A stretch of 64,000 nucleotides of DNA from Photorhabdus asymbiotica (GTDB lineage Bacteria > Pseudomonadota > Gammaproteobacteria > Enterobacterales > Enterobacteriaceae): the NCBI RefSeq assembly GCF_003634575.1, contig NZ_RBLJ01000001.1:744001-808000 (forward strand), read 5' to 3'. Shown one piece after another: positions 1 to 8,275 of this stretch. The notes under the pieces are model-generated. The model did not search any database and was not told the DNA's origin. It worked only from the letters and a program-made list of their open reading frames with translations. Made by a program: the position numbers and the translations under genes. Positions within the stretch are counted from its first letter, which is position 1. Each line of letters begins with the position of its first letter.

Positions 1-498
1 AAACAAACCGTGCGTGCCACCGTGATTGGCGCTGGCGCTCATACATTATCGCTATCCGGTAGCACTATCTGGCTTGATACGTTATCGCTACCACTGTGTA
101 ACATTCCCGTAGTCCATCCTGAAGCAGAAACCGCTGAATCACTGGTAGGAGACTGGTTACACGCGCTGGTGCAAATGGATCTCAATGCCGAACAAGATCT
201 ATATGCATTAGCTCTGCCCAACACCTTGCCGGTAAATTACGCCGCCGTACAAATCTGCATCACCGCTCTACAGGATTTTGCCGCACGCTATCCCTCTTCT
301 CATCCACTGCTGATAGTTGCCAGCCAGGATTTCGGCAAAGCGCTGGGTATGCTGCTACATCCCTTAATGGGAGGACGGCAACTGGCGGTTATAGACGAAG
401 TTATCACCCGCACCGGAGATTATATCGACATTGGCATTCCACTATTTGGTGGCACCGTCGTTCCCGTCACCATCAAATCATTGGCTTTTCCTGCCTGA
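1..498 (+). CDS. eutA: Ethanolamine ammonia-lyase reactivating factor EutA, C-terminal part (5' end outside window)
   Basis: The reading frame is open from base 1 and ends with TGA at 496-498, so only about 165 C-terminal residues are present. The segment ATVIGAGAHTLSLSGSTIW near the start and the glycine-rich end (IGIPLFGGTVVPVTIKSLAF) fit the C-terminus of EutA, an actin-fold ATPase that exchanges damaged B12 from ethanolamine ammonia-lyase. The internal GTG at 10 could be mistaken for a start, but the frame continues upstream. eutB follows 11 bases later, so the two are probably co-transcribed. Seen: frame, motif and order. Inferred: that the missing N-terminus is intact. Confidence 0.88.
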   Translation, partial: KQTVRATVIGAGAHTLSLSGSTIWLDTLSLPLCNIPVVHPEAETAESLVGDWLHALVQMDLNAEQDLYALALPNTLPVNYAAVQICITALQDFAARYPSSHPLLIVASQDFGKALGMLLHPLMGGRQLAVIDEVITRTGDYIDIGIPLFGGTVVPVTIKSLAFPA

Positions 499-509
499 GA
501 GAGCGAAAT

Positions 510-1871
510 ATGAAACTAAAAACACAGCTTTTTGGTAAAACGTATCAGTTTAAAGAGATTAAACAGGTGCTGGCGATGGCCAACGAACTGCGTTCAGGGG
601 ATATATTGGCCGGAGTAGCTGCCGAAAATTCTCAGCAACGCGTAGCTGCTAAACACGTCCTCTCTGAAATGACGGTAGCGGATATCCGTATGAACCCAGT
701 TATTCCCTACGAAGAGGATTGCGTCACCCGCATTATTCAGGACAACATTAACGAAATCGCCTATGCCCGCATTAAAAACTGGCGCATTGGCGAACTGCGT
801 GAATATATACTGAGCGATGATACCAGCGTGGATGATATTGCCTTTCTTCGCAAAGGGATAAGTTCCGAAGTCGTCGCGGCGGTGGCAAAAATCAGCTCCA
901 ATGCTGACCTGATCTATGGCGCAAAAAAAATGCCCGTGATCAAAAAAGCCAATACCACCATTGGGATGCCGGGAACATTCAGCGCTCGTCTTCAACCTAA
1001 CGATACCCGCGACGATATACAAAGTATCCGCGCTCAAATTTACGAAGGATTATCTTTCGGCGTCGGTGATGCGGTTATTGGTGTTAACCCGGTAACCGAT
1101 GACGTAGAAAACCTGACTCGCGTGCTAGACACCATCTACGAGGTAATCGACAAATTCGCTATCCCAACGCAGGGTTGTGTCTTAGCGCATGTCACTACTC
1201 AGATAGAAGCCATTAAGCGAGGTGCACCGGGTGGTTTGATTTTCCAAAGTATCTGCGGCAGTGAAAAGGGACTAAAAGAGTTTGGGGTAGAACTGGCGAT
1301 GTTGGATGAAGCACGTGCCATTGGCGCGGAATATTGCCGCCTTGCCGGTAGCAACTGCCTGTATCTTGAAACCGGACAAGGCTCGGCCCTCTCCGCCGGT
1401 GCTCACTTTGGCGCTGATCAAGTGACAATGGAGGCACGAAACTACGGTCTAGCAAGCCATTATGATCCATTCCTGGTGAATACCGTTGTCGGTTTCATTG
1501 GGCCGGAATATCTCTACAATGACCGCCAGATCATCCGCGCCGGGCTGGAAGATCACTTTATGGGCAAACTCAGCGGCGTATCAATGGGATGTGATTGCTG
1601 CTATACCAATCACGCAGATTCCGACCAAAACCAGAATGAAAACCTGATGATCCTATTAGCAACCGCAGGATGCAACTTCATCATGGGAATGCCACTCGGT
1701 GATGACATCATGCTCAATTACCAAACATCTGCTTTCCACGATACCGCGACTATTCGTCATTTACTCAATCTGCGCCCATCTCCAGAATTTGAACGTTGGC
1801 TGGAGCAGATGGGATTGATGGCAAATGGCCGTTTAACATCACGTGCAGGCGATGCATCGTTCTTTTTCTGA
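510..1871 (+). CDS. eutB: Ethanolamine ammonia-lyase large subunit EutB
   Basis: This 453-residue protein is the usual length of EutB, the TIM-barrel subunit that binds ethanolamine and, with EutC, adenosylcobalamin. The enzyme converts ethanolamine to acetaldehyde and ammonia. Family signatures visible include the N-terminal MKLKTQLFGKTYQFKEIKQV segment and the Cys-rich stretch GCDCCYTNHADSDQNQNEN near residue 355. ATG at 510 follows a purine-rich GAGAGCG. It lies between eutA and eutC, both very close. No carboxysome shell gene is seen downstream, so the visible part is a short eutABC set. The cofactor can come from the cbi/cob locus about 8 kb away. Confidence 0.95.
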   Translation: MKLKTQLFGKTYQFKEIKQVLAMANELRSGDILAGVAAENSQQRVAAKHVLSEMTVADIRMNPVIPYEEDCVTRIIQDNINEIAYARIKNWRIGELREYILSDDTSVDDIAFLRKGISSEVVAAVAKISSNADLIYGAKKMPVIKKANTTIGMPGTFSARLQPNDTRDDIQSIRAQIYEGLSFGVGDAVIGVNPVTDDVENLTRVLDTIYEVIDKFAIPTQGCVLAHVTTQIEAIKRGAPGGLIFQSICGSEKGLKEFGVELAMLDEARAIGAEYCRLAGSNCLYLETGQGSALSAGAHFGADQVTMEARNYGLASHYDPFLVNTVVGFIGPEYLYNDRQIIRAGLEDHFMGKLSGVSMGCDCCYTNHADSDQNQNENLMILLATAGCNFIMGMPLGDDIMLNYQTSAFHDTATIRHLLNLRPSPEFERWLEQMGLMANGRLTSRAGDASFFF

Positions 1872-1887
1872 TTCTTTGCTGAGATAA

Positions 1888-2748
<861 letters not shown>

Positions 2749-2762
2749 TGGAATGGCGGATA

Positions 2763-2889
2763 TATACCCAATGGATTTCAAGGTGCATCGCGACGGCAAG
2801 GGAGCGAATCCCCGGGAGCATAGATAACTATGTGACCGGGGTGAGAGAGTGCAGCCAACAAAGAGGCAACTTGAAAGATAACGGGTATA
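2763..2889 (+). repeat. ERIC element (127 bp), GCATCGCGACGG subtype
   Basis: Starts TATACCC and ends GGGTATA with the central CCCCGGGAGCATAGATAA / TGTGACCGGGG palindrome of enterobacterial repetitive intergenic consensus sequences. It lies just after eutC. It belongs to the subtype whose left arm reads GCATCGCGACGGCAAGGGAGCG and whose right arm reads AGAGGCAACTTGAAAGATAACGG; the copies at 26885 and 58950 are the same type or nearly so. Confidence 0.95.
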
Positions 2890-2891
2890 TC

Positions 2892-3003
2892 AGGAAATTA
2901 GGCGACGCCAGACAAAAACCTATTAACAAATAGGTGAGTTTTCCCATTTAACCATTTACCTCTAAGGGTTACGTAACTACGTAAACATACGGAGCAAAAG
3001 AAT
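2892..3003 (+). promoter_or_regulatory. Upstream region of orphan antitoxin; degenerate second copy at 5755-5862
   Basis: This stretch carries a small hairpin (CCTATT...AATAGG at about 2921), the palindrome at 2969-2984 and the GGAG ribosome site at about 2992. About 85% of it (by eye) recurs at 5755-5862, where no antitoxin gene follows. It is therefore a duplicated control region. Confidence 0.6.
2969..2984. promoter_or_regulatory. Palindromic operator candidate TTACG-N6-CGTAA
   Basis: A perfect 5-bp inverted repeat, TTACGTAACTACGTAA, lies 20 bases upstream of the start of an XRE-type antitoxin. XRE antitoxins commonly bind such sites to repress themselves, so autoregulation is inferred. 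The site is degraded in the second copy (about 5835-5850). Confidence 0.5.
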
Positions 3004-3378
3004 ATGGCTAGTATTCAATTTATTACAGACGAGCATGGCAAAAAACAAGCCGTTATTTTGCCAATGGACGAGTACGAAAGGCTGTTGGCAGCTGCGGATC
3101 ATGATGAAGATTATCAAACTATTCCCTATACAGCGGGACCAAATGACGATGAAACTATTCCTCATGAAGTCGTTTCTATCATGGTAGACGATGAAGTTTC
3201 ACTACAAGCCGCTTGGCGCATTTATCGTGGACTATCACAAGCTGAGGTAGCGGAAAAACTGGGTATAAAACAAGCTGCTGTTTCTCAGTTTGAGAAATCA
3301 GATCGCCCACGCAAAGCAACGGTTGAAAAATTAGCGGCTTTATATGATTGCCAAGTAAGCCAACTAGTGCTCGACTGA
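3004..3378 (+). CDS. Orphan antitoxin: Phd/YefM-like N-terminus with XRE helix-turn-helix C-terminus
   Basis: The 124-residue product has two parts. Residues 1-40 (FITDEHGKKQAVILPMDEY...) resemble the Phd/YefM-type antitoxin strand-helix segment. Residues about 65-120 form a classic XRE helix-turn-helix (LSQAEVAEKLGIKQAAVSQFE). ATG 3004 follows a good GGAGC ribosome site and a palindromic operator candidate. No toxin gene is adjacent: upstream is an ERIC copy and downstream a convergent gene. It may have lost its partner or act as a plain transcription regulator. The fold assignment is firm and the antitoxin role is inferred. Confidence 0.75.
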   Translation: MASIQFITDEHGKKQAVILPMDEYERLLAAADHDEDYQTIPYTAGPNDDETIPHEVVSIMVDDEVSLQAAWRIYRGLSQAEVAEKLGIKQAAVSQFEKSDRPRKATVEKLAALYDCQVSQLVLD

Positions 3379-3401
3379 TTAAAAGAAAATTATCAATATA
3401 A

Positions 3402-3440
3402 AAATAAAAAATAGGATGGCAGGCCAGAGCCTGCCTCCTA
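3402..3440 (-). terminator. Rho-independent terminator of the two-repeat protein gene
   Basis: On the minus strand a GC-rich stem (GGCAGG / CCTGCC, extended by AGGA / TCCT) is followed by a T-rich tract. A near-identical structure ends the paralogue at 4415. Confidence 0.8.
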
Positions 3441-4340
3441 CTTTATTTATCTCCCGTTCCATAAATGCGATATAACTTCAATTTCTGAATTTTTAACATA
3501 GATATTCATATTGTAGAGTATAACTTTATAGTAATTAATAACATTAGGCGGTGCTGCAAGTATTTCACTCTTACCGGCGTAAATATCAACATAGCTATAC
3601 ATTTCATAATTTCCAAACGGACCAGCCCAATAATTTATAGCCCTAACATTTGCCAAGCTATTGTTTCTTATAACTGCGTCATTGAACTCAACGGGTAATA
3701 CTGCATCACCATCCTTATAAATTTCCTGTACCTCGGTAGAGATCAGATGTATCTTTTTCGATGGAATTCCAGTTTCTCTCCACACTTCCTCCATTACAAA
3801 TTCAATTTCTGCATTTTCGGTATTGCTAAGATTGGAGACTACAATTTGATAGCGGTAAATAAGGTCACCAGGTGCCCCAAATATCTTAAGTTCTCCAGCA
3901 TCAATATCAACAGAATTATACTGATGATATTCTCCAACCAGACGAGCCCAGTAACTTATAATCCTAACTGTTGATGTACTGCTATTGTTTTTTATAATTA
4001 CCCCTGGGACATTAGTAGGCACTAAAACATTACTAACAGTATAAATCTCAACGGTTTGAAGAGGGCCTATAGATATTCTTTTTTTCGTTGACATTATTTT
4101 TCTCCTCATTATTTCTGTTATTTATTAACATATATAATAGGTAATTTTACTTGTAAAATTTAACTTAACACTTTCCACAAACAATTAAATATTGAGATTT
4201 GTCAGCACAGTGAAAAAATACAGCCAACGAATTCATTGTATATAATTCGTCACTCAATCGTGTAATACGTAATAACTGAAATCAGATACTTTTTTTCTGC
4301 GCTGTCTATTCTGATAACGCTGTTTTCTTTCATTTATTTT
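3405..4340 (-). repeat. Tandem segmental duplication, copy 1 (gene, leader and terminator)
   Basis: Bases about 3405-4340 and 4370-5300 are direct repeats. Each has the same terminator, a two-repeat coding sequence and about 200 bp of similar leader (for example AATTTAACTTA and CAACGAATTCATT in both). The copies have diverged clearly, so the duplication is not recent. Confidence 0.85.
3447..4094 (-). CDS. Protein of unknown function with two internal beta-rich repeats (copy 1)
   Basis: I do not recognise this family. The start is set at ATG 4094 (MSTKKRISIG...) because GAGGAG lies 7 bases upstream; the longer frame to 4109 lacks a site. The 215-residue product is made of two ~100-residue repeats (about 5-105 and 112-212). 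Each runs: I.L.STE.QEIY or IGPLQTVEIY, then VLP...N...IIKNNS, then RAINYWAGPFGNY, then YVDIYAG..EILA.PPN, then YYKV and a final EIEVISHLW-type strand. No signal peptide, membrane helix or cysteine pattern is obvious. The beta-strand periodicity suggests a sandwich or lectin-like fold, which is inference only. A paralogue lies directly upstream. Confidence 0.75.
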   Translation of the reverse strand: MSTKKRISIGPLQTVEIYTVSNVLVPTNVPGVIIKNNSSTSTVRIISYWARLVGEYHQYNSVDIDAGELKIFGAPGDLIYRYQIVVSNLSNTENAEIEFVMEEVWRETGIPSKKIHLISTEVQEIYKDGDAVLPVEFNDAVIRNNSLANVRAINYWAGPFGNYEMYSYVDIYAGKSEILAAPPNVINYYKVILYNMNIYVKNSEIEVISHLWNGR

Positions 4341-4372
4341 AAGAAAACAGTACCATTAATAAAATCATCAAT
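4095..4372. other. Leader of copy 1; no gene seen
   Basis: AT-rich DNA repeated, with divergence, at about 5057-5300. Near 4299-4330 it has a degenerate GCGYTRTC...GATAACGC hairpin like the terminator at 10584. Promoter sites for the leftward gene must lie here, but I cannot pick them confidently. Confidence 0.45.
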
Positions 4373-4410
4373 ATAAAAATAGGATGGCAGACCAAAACCT
4401 GCCTCCTGCT
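4373..4410 (-). terminator. Rho-independent terminator of the copy 2 gene
   Basis: Stem GGCAG / CTGCC flanked by AGGAT and CTCCT, followed on the minus strand by a TATTTTTATATT tract. It is homologous to the terminator at 3402-3440 but with a looser loop. Confidence 0.7.
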
Positions 4411-4414
4411 TTAT

Positions 4415-5056
4415 TTATCGGTCATGCCATAAATGCGACATAACTTCAAGTTCTGCATTTAGAGCACCACCAAGATTTAAGAATACAACTTTATAGTAAT
4501 TAATAGCATTAGGGGGTGATGCGAGTATTTCAGTTCTACCCGCGTAAATATCAATATAACTGTACTGATTATAATTCCCAAACGGGCCAGCCCAGTAATT
4601 TACAGCCCTAATATGTGCCGGACCATTGTTTTTTATAATTGCGTCATTGAACTCAAGAGGTAATATTGGACTACCAGAATTATAAATTTCAAAAGGTTCA
4701 TTAGAGGTCATATATACCATTTTTGATGGAATTCCAGTTTCTTTCCACAAAAAATCCATTACAACTTCAATTTCTGCATTCACGACATCGCTAAGATTGG
4801 AGACTACAATCCTATAGCGATAAATAGAGTTCTGAGGTCTTGCGAGTATTTTAACTTCGCCAGGATAAACATCAACATTACTATACAGATTATAATCTCC
4901 AATCATAGGAGCCCAGTAACTTATAGCCCTAATTAGCGTTGTGCTATTATTTTTTATAATTGCCGCTGGGACATTATCAGGTAATACAATATTGCCTTCA
5001 CTATAAATCTCAATGGTTTGAAGAGGACCTATAGATATTATTTTTTTCGATGACAC
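4415..5056 (-). CDS. Protein of unknown function with two internal beta-rich repeats (copy 2)
   Basis: Paralogue of the gene at 3447, 213 residues, with the same two-repeat architecture (INYWAGPFGNYNQYSYIDIYAG in the second repeat). Translation most likely begins at GTG 5056, since AAGGAG stands 8 bases upstream and the next residues (SSKKIISIGPLQT) align with the neighbour. Both genes have separate leaders and terminators, so each is probably monocistronic. Divergence is spread over the whole protein while the repeat core is retained, which suggests both copies are under selection. Function unknown. Confidence 0.75.
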   Translation of the reverse strand: MSSKKIISIGPLQTIEIYSEGNIVLPDNVPAAIIKNNSTTLIRAISYWAPMIGDYNLYSNVDVYPGEVKILARPQNSIYRYRIVVSNLSDVVNAEIEVVMDFLWKETGIPSKMVYMTSNEPFEIYNSGSPILPLEFNDAIIKNNGPAHIRAVNYWAGPFGNYNQYSYIDIYAGRTEILASPPNAINYYKVVFLNLGGALNAELEVMSHLWHDR

Positions 5057-5387
5057 TATTCTTCTCCTTATTATTTCTGTTATTTAGCAACATATGTAAA
5101 TAGGTAGTTTTACCTGTAAAATTTAACTTAGCACTTTCCAAAAACAGTTAAATATTGAAATTTGTCAGCCCTGTGAAAAAATGCAGTCAACGAATTCATT
5201 ACATATAATTTTCCATTCAATCATGTAATAAATAACAACCAAAATTAGATACTGTTTTTTCCGCGTTATCTATTCTGATCACACTTTTTTCTCTCATTGC
5301 TCTTACAACGACAGTTCCATATTACTAAGCACAACAAACTTTCGAAAAAAATCTAACGCATGTATTTATCAATAATAAAACAATAGT

Positions 5388-5700
5388 TATGTTATAATAA
5401 GTCATTATATCAGCTAAAATATTATGAGATTAAATAAATAGACTTGGAAATCCTTTCTATGATTAGTATCGATCTGCTATACCCAATAGATTTCAAGTTG
5501 CAGCGCGGCGGCAAGTGAACGAATCCCCAGGAGCATAGATAACTCTGTGACTGGGGTGAGTAAACGCAGCCAACAAAACAGCAACTTGAAGGATGAAGGG
5601 TATATATCATTTCAACAATAATATACATATGCTATAAATCTTTTTATCACCGCTATCGTTATAATTTTTTCACATGCATAAATATAGGCTCATAGTTGGC
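5388..5700 (+). pseudogene. Decayed sixth member of the two-helix membrane protein array, split by an ERIC
   Basis: Bases 5388-5432 match the leader and start of the gene at 6003 (GTTATGTTATAATAAGTCATTATATC). Then a deletion joins the first codons to the segment around 6270. After the ERIC, 5605-5690 match 6294-6370 (ATACATATGCTATAAATC and TATCACCGCTATCGTTATAA). It is therefore an internally deleted, ERIC-interrupted relative of the 6003-8275 genes. Confidence 0.7.
5478..5604 (+). repeat. ERIC element (127 bp) inserted in a decayed gene
   Basis: Complete element from TATACCC to GGGTATA with the GCAGCGCGGCGGCAAGTGAACG left arm. Comparison with the intact paralogue around 6287-6310 shows the empty site and is consistent with insertion at a TA dinucleotide. 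Confidence 0.93.
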
Positions 5701-5754
5701 AATTATCGGATTTTGTTTTAATTAATGAGTGGAAAATCTAAGATCTTAGAAATT

Positions 5755-5862
5755 CAGGAAATTAGGTGGTACCAGACAGAAATCTATTAACAAATAGGTA
5801 AGCTTCCCCATCTAACCATTTACCTAAGAGCTATGTAACTGCGCAAACATACGGAGCAAAAT
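5755..5862 (+). repeat. Second, degenerate copy of the antitoxin control region
   Basis: Matches 2892-3003 over about 108 bases, including CAGGAAATTAGG, the TATTAACAAATAGGT hairpin, CATTTACC and AAACATACGGAGCAAAA. The palindrome is broken here and no antitoxin coding sequence follows. Probably debris of an earlier duplication. Confidence 0.7.
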
Positions 5863-6002
5863 TTTTCACAAAAATGTTAACATGTAAACCCAATTAATCT
5901 GCGAAATACAGGATTAAAATCAGCATTTATTAGGTATAATAAAAAAATAGTTATGTTATACTAAGTCATTATATCGACAAAAACATGATGAGATTAAATT
6001 AA

Positions 6003-6422
6003 ATGGATTTGGGAAAATTAAGAAAATTAACCCTCAGTAGTGGATTCACATTTAAAGAGCTTCTTATGTTACAAAGGACCTTTAAAAATCTTGACGATGA
6101 CGAAAGAAGATATGTAATAAAGTATTATACAAAGAGCGATAATATTTACAACGTCATTATAGTGCTTGCTGAAGATGCCGGCGATCCAGTGTTATTTTTT
6201 TCTCTCATGTATGTAGGCTGCATAATAATGGAGATTTTCCTCTATGACGAGAATTCAATATCCTATTTATCATTAGTATCGATTCTTTATATAATTTTAA
6301 CAATAATATGCATATGCTATAAATCTTTTTATCACCGCTATCGTTATAATTTTTGCACATGCATAAAATTAGTCATTTTCTATCTTCGCCTAAAAATAAA
6401 AGAACAACTCAAACAGTTATAA
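6003..6422 (+). CDS. Two-helix membrane protein, divergent first member of tandem family (putative immunity)
   Basis: 139 residues beginning MDLGKLRKLTLSSGFTFKELL, which aligns with the MNLTDLRKLILNSGFTLKELL start of the four genes downstream. The N-terminal ~50 residues are soluble and charged. Two hydrophobic segments follow at about 55-80 and 84-108, then a basic tail. It is the most divergent member and lacks the SVSCN motif of the others. Five such genes in a row face an Hcp-DUF4225 pair, so an immunity role in the inner membrane is my inference. No ribosome site is strong. Confidence 0.6.
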   Translation: MDLGKLRKLTLSSGFTFKELLMLQRTFKNLDDDERRYVIKYYTKSDNIYNVIIVLAEDAGDPVLFFSLMYVGCIIMEIFLYDENSISYLSLVSILYIILTIICICYKSFYHRYRYNFCTCIKLVIFYLRLKIKEQLKQL

Positions 6423-6477
6423 GAATAAGCATATTACGGTAAACAATTTATATAGTTAGAAAAACGAGTTTAAAAAA

Positions 6478-6927
6478 ATGAACCTAACTGACTTAAGAAA
6501 ACTAATATTAAATAGCAGATTCACCTTAAAAGAATTACTTAAGATAAAGAGAAACTTTATTATGCTATATAAAGATGAACCTGATATTTATCATAAATAC
6601 CAAAGCAGAACAGATTGTTTTTGTCATTATCTGTTACTTATAGCTGAAGAATTAGCCACACCGTTAATACTGTTGAATTCAGTTTGTTTATTTATAATAT
6701 CAGGTATGTTTTTCAGTGATATGGCATATGGAATTCCATTAATGTCATCTATTTATTTATTTTTTGCCATTTCTGCTTTTATTTATTACAGCCTTTCCGT
6801 TAGCTGTAATTTAATCACAGGATTAAAATTAGCAACATTCTATATTCGTTTTAAAATAAAAACAAGCCCAACTCTTAAATTCATCAATAATACATTGATA
6901 AAAATAACCAATTATAAAACCAAGTAA
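6478..6927 (+). CDS. Two-helix membrane protein, tandem family member 2 (putative immunity)
   Basis: 149 residues. It shares the N-terminal LTDLRKLILNS.FTLKELLK block, the CFCHYLLLIAEE segment that enters the first hydrophobic helix (about 57-79), the AYGIPLM loop and the second helix ending YYSLSVSCNLI. Its C-terminus is about 15 residues longer than its neighbours because the frame reads on through sequence that is intergenic after the next copy. GAG lies 10-12 bases before ATG 6478. Probable product of local gene duplication. Confidence 0.65.
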   Translation: MNLTDLRKLILNSRFTLKELLKIKRNFIMLYKDEPDIYHKYQSRTDCFCHYLLLIAEELATPLILLNSVCLFIISGMFFSDMAYGIPLMSSIYLFFAISAFIYYSLSVSCNLITGLKLATFYIRFKIKTSPTLKFINNTLIKITNYKTK

Positions 6928-6943
6928 AATCGAGCCTAAATAA

Positions 6944-7345
6944 ATGAACCTAACCGACTTAAGAAAATTAATATTAAATAGTGGATTCACCTTGAAAGAA
7001 TTGCTTAAGAGAAAGAGAAACTTTATTATGCTATATAAAGATGACCCTGATGTTTACGACAAATACCAAAGTAAAACAGATTGTTTTTGTCATTATCTGT
7101 TACTTATAGCTGAAGAAGTCGCTATGCCATTATTATTTTTCACGCCGATTTTTTTATTTATAATTTCAGGTATGTTCTTCAGTAATATGGCATATGGAAT
7201 TCCATTAATGCTTTCAATTTACTTATTTATTTTAATCTCATCTTTTATTTATTACAGCCTTTCCGTTAGCTGTAATTTAATCACAAGCTCAAAATTGTTA
7301 ATTTTCTATATTCGTTTCAAAATAAAAGATAAATTTAACCCTTGA
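6944..7345 (+). CDS. Two-helix membrane protein, tandem family member 3 (putative immunity)
   Basis: 133 residues, starting 16 bases after the previous stop with the leader motif TCGAGCCTAAATAAATG that recurs in this array. The cytoplasm-type N-terminus is almost invariant. Variation is concentrated at residues about 60-75 (MPLLFFTPIFLF here) and 90-100, i.e. inside the first helix and the loop. That pattern is expected if the helices carry the recognition surface, but this is inference. Confidence 0.65.
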   Translation: MNLTDLRKLILNSGFTLKELLKRKRNFIMLYKDDPDVYDKYQSKTDCFCHYLLLIAEEVAMPLLFFTPIFLFIISGMFFSNMAYGIPLMLSIYLFILISSFIYYSLSVSCNLITSSKLLIFYIRFKIKDKFNP

Positions 7346-7409
7346 GTTTATTAATAAAATAGGATTAAAATAACCAATTATAAAACCAAATAAAGTTGAG
7401 CCTAAATAA

Positions 7410-7811
7410 ATGAACTTAACTGACTTAAGAAAATTAATACTAAATAGCGGATTCACCTTAAGAGAATTACTTAAGATAAAGAGAAACTTTATTATGCTAT
7501 ATAAAGATGAGCCTGATGTTTATGACAAATACCAAAGTAAAACAGATTGTTTTTGCCAATATCTTTTACTTATAGGTGAAGAAATCGCTATACCATTGAT
7601 ATATTTAACCGCAATTTATTTATTTATGATAACAGGCATGTTTTTCAGTGAAATGGCATATGGAATTCCATTGATGCTTTCAATTTACTTATTCTTTGCC
7701 ATTTTTGCTTTTATTTATTACAGCCTCTCAGTTAGTTGTAATTTAATCACAGGATTAAAATTAGCAACATTCTATATTCGTTTTAAAATAAAAAATAAAT
7801 TTAACCATTGA
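7410..7811 (+). CDS. Two-helix membrane protein, tandem family member 4 (putative immunity)
   Basis: 133 residues with the same layout: soluble N-terminus 1-50, helix 1 about 57-79 (IPLIYLTAIYLFMITGMFF), loop with AYGIPLML, helix 2 about 88-107, basic tail FYIRFKIKNKF. Spacing to the previous gene is 64 bases, filled with a degenerate copy of the C-terminal codons seen in member 2. Leader GAGCCTAAATAAATG as in member 3. Confidence 0.65.
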   Translation: MNLTDLRKLILNSGFTLRELLKIKRNFIMLYKDEPDVYDKYQSKTDCFCQYLLLIGEEIAIPLIYLTAIYLFMITGMFFSEMAYGIPLMLSIYLFFAIFAFIYYSLSVSCNLITGLKLATFYIRFKIKNKFNH

Positions 7812-7870
7812 GTTCACCAATAAAACATGATAAAAATAACCATATAATCAAATAAATCGAGACTAAATAA

Positions 7871-8275
7871 ATGAACCTAACCGACTTAAGAAAATTAATA
7901 TTAAATAGCGGATTCACCTTAAAAGAATTACTTAAGATAAAGAGAAGCTTTATTATTCTACACAAAGATGATCCTGATATTTATCATAAATACCAAAGCA
8001 AAACAGATTGTTTTTGTCATTATCTGTTATTTATAGCTGAAGAAGTCGCCACACCATTAATACTTTTAACTTCAGTTTGTTTATTTATAATATCAGGTAT
8101 GCTTTTCAGTGAAAAGGAATATAGTATTTCATTAATGTCATTTATTTACTTACTCTTTTTTATCTCATTCTCAATCTATTATAGCCTTTCCGTTAGCTGT
8201 AATCCTATCACAGGATTAAAGTTAACAACACTCTATATTCGTTTTAAAATAAAAAACAGATTTCAATCATCATAA
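7871..8275 (+). CDS. Two-helix membrane protein, tandem family member 5 (putative immunity)
   Basis: 134 residues, the last of the array. Its 3' end overlaps the 3' end of the convergent DUF4225 gene by 13 bases, which ties the array physically to the putative toxin. It has changes in the loop (SEKEYSISLMSF in place of SEMAYGIPLM) and NPI instead of NLI after the SVSC motif. If only one member protects against the adjacent effector, position makes this the first candidate. Confidence 0.65.
   Translation: MNLTDLRKLILNSGFTLKELLKIKRSFIILHKDDPDIYHKYQSKTDCFCHYLLFIAEEVATPLILLTSVCLFIISGMLFSEKEYSISLMSFIYLLFFISFSIYYSLSVSCNPITGLKLTTLYIRFKIKNRFQSS

Larger units (their letters stand above)
4370..5300 (-). 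repeat. Tandem segmental duplication, copy 2
   Basis: Second copy of the unit described at 3405-4340, in the same orientation. It includes its own terminator (about 4373-4410) and leader. Confidence 0.85.

Noticed and set aside
6003..8275. Phage holins (small two-helix membrane proteins)
   Set aside because: Five tandem paralogues with long conserved soluble N-termini and no lysis neighbours; their place opposite Hcp-DUF4225 fits immunity better.
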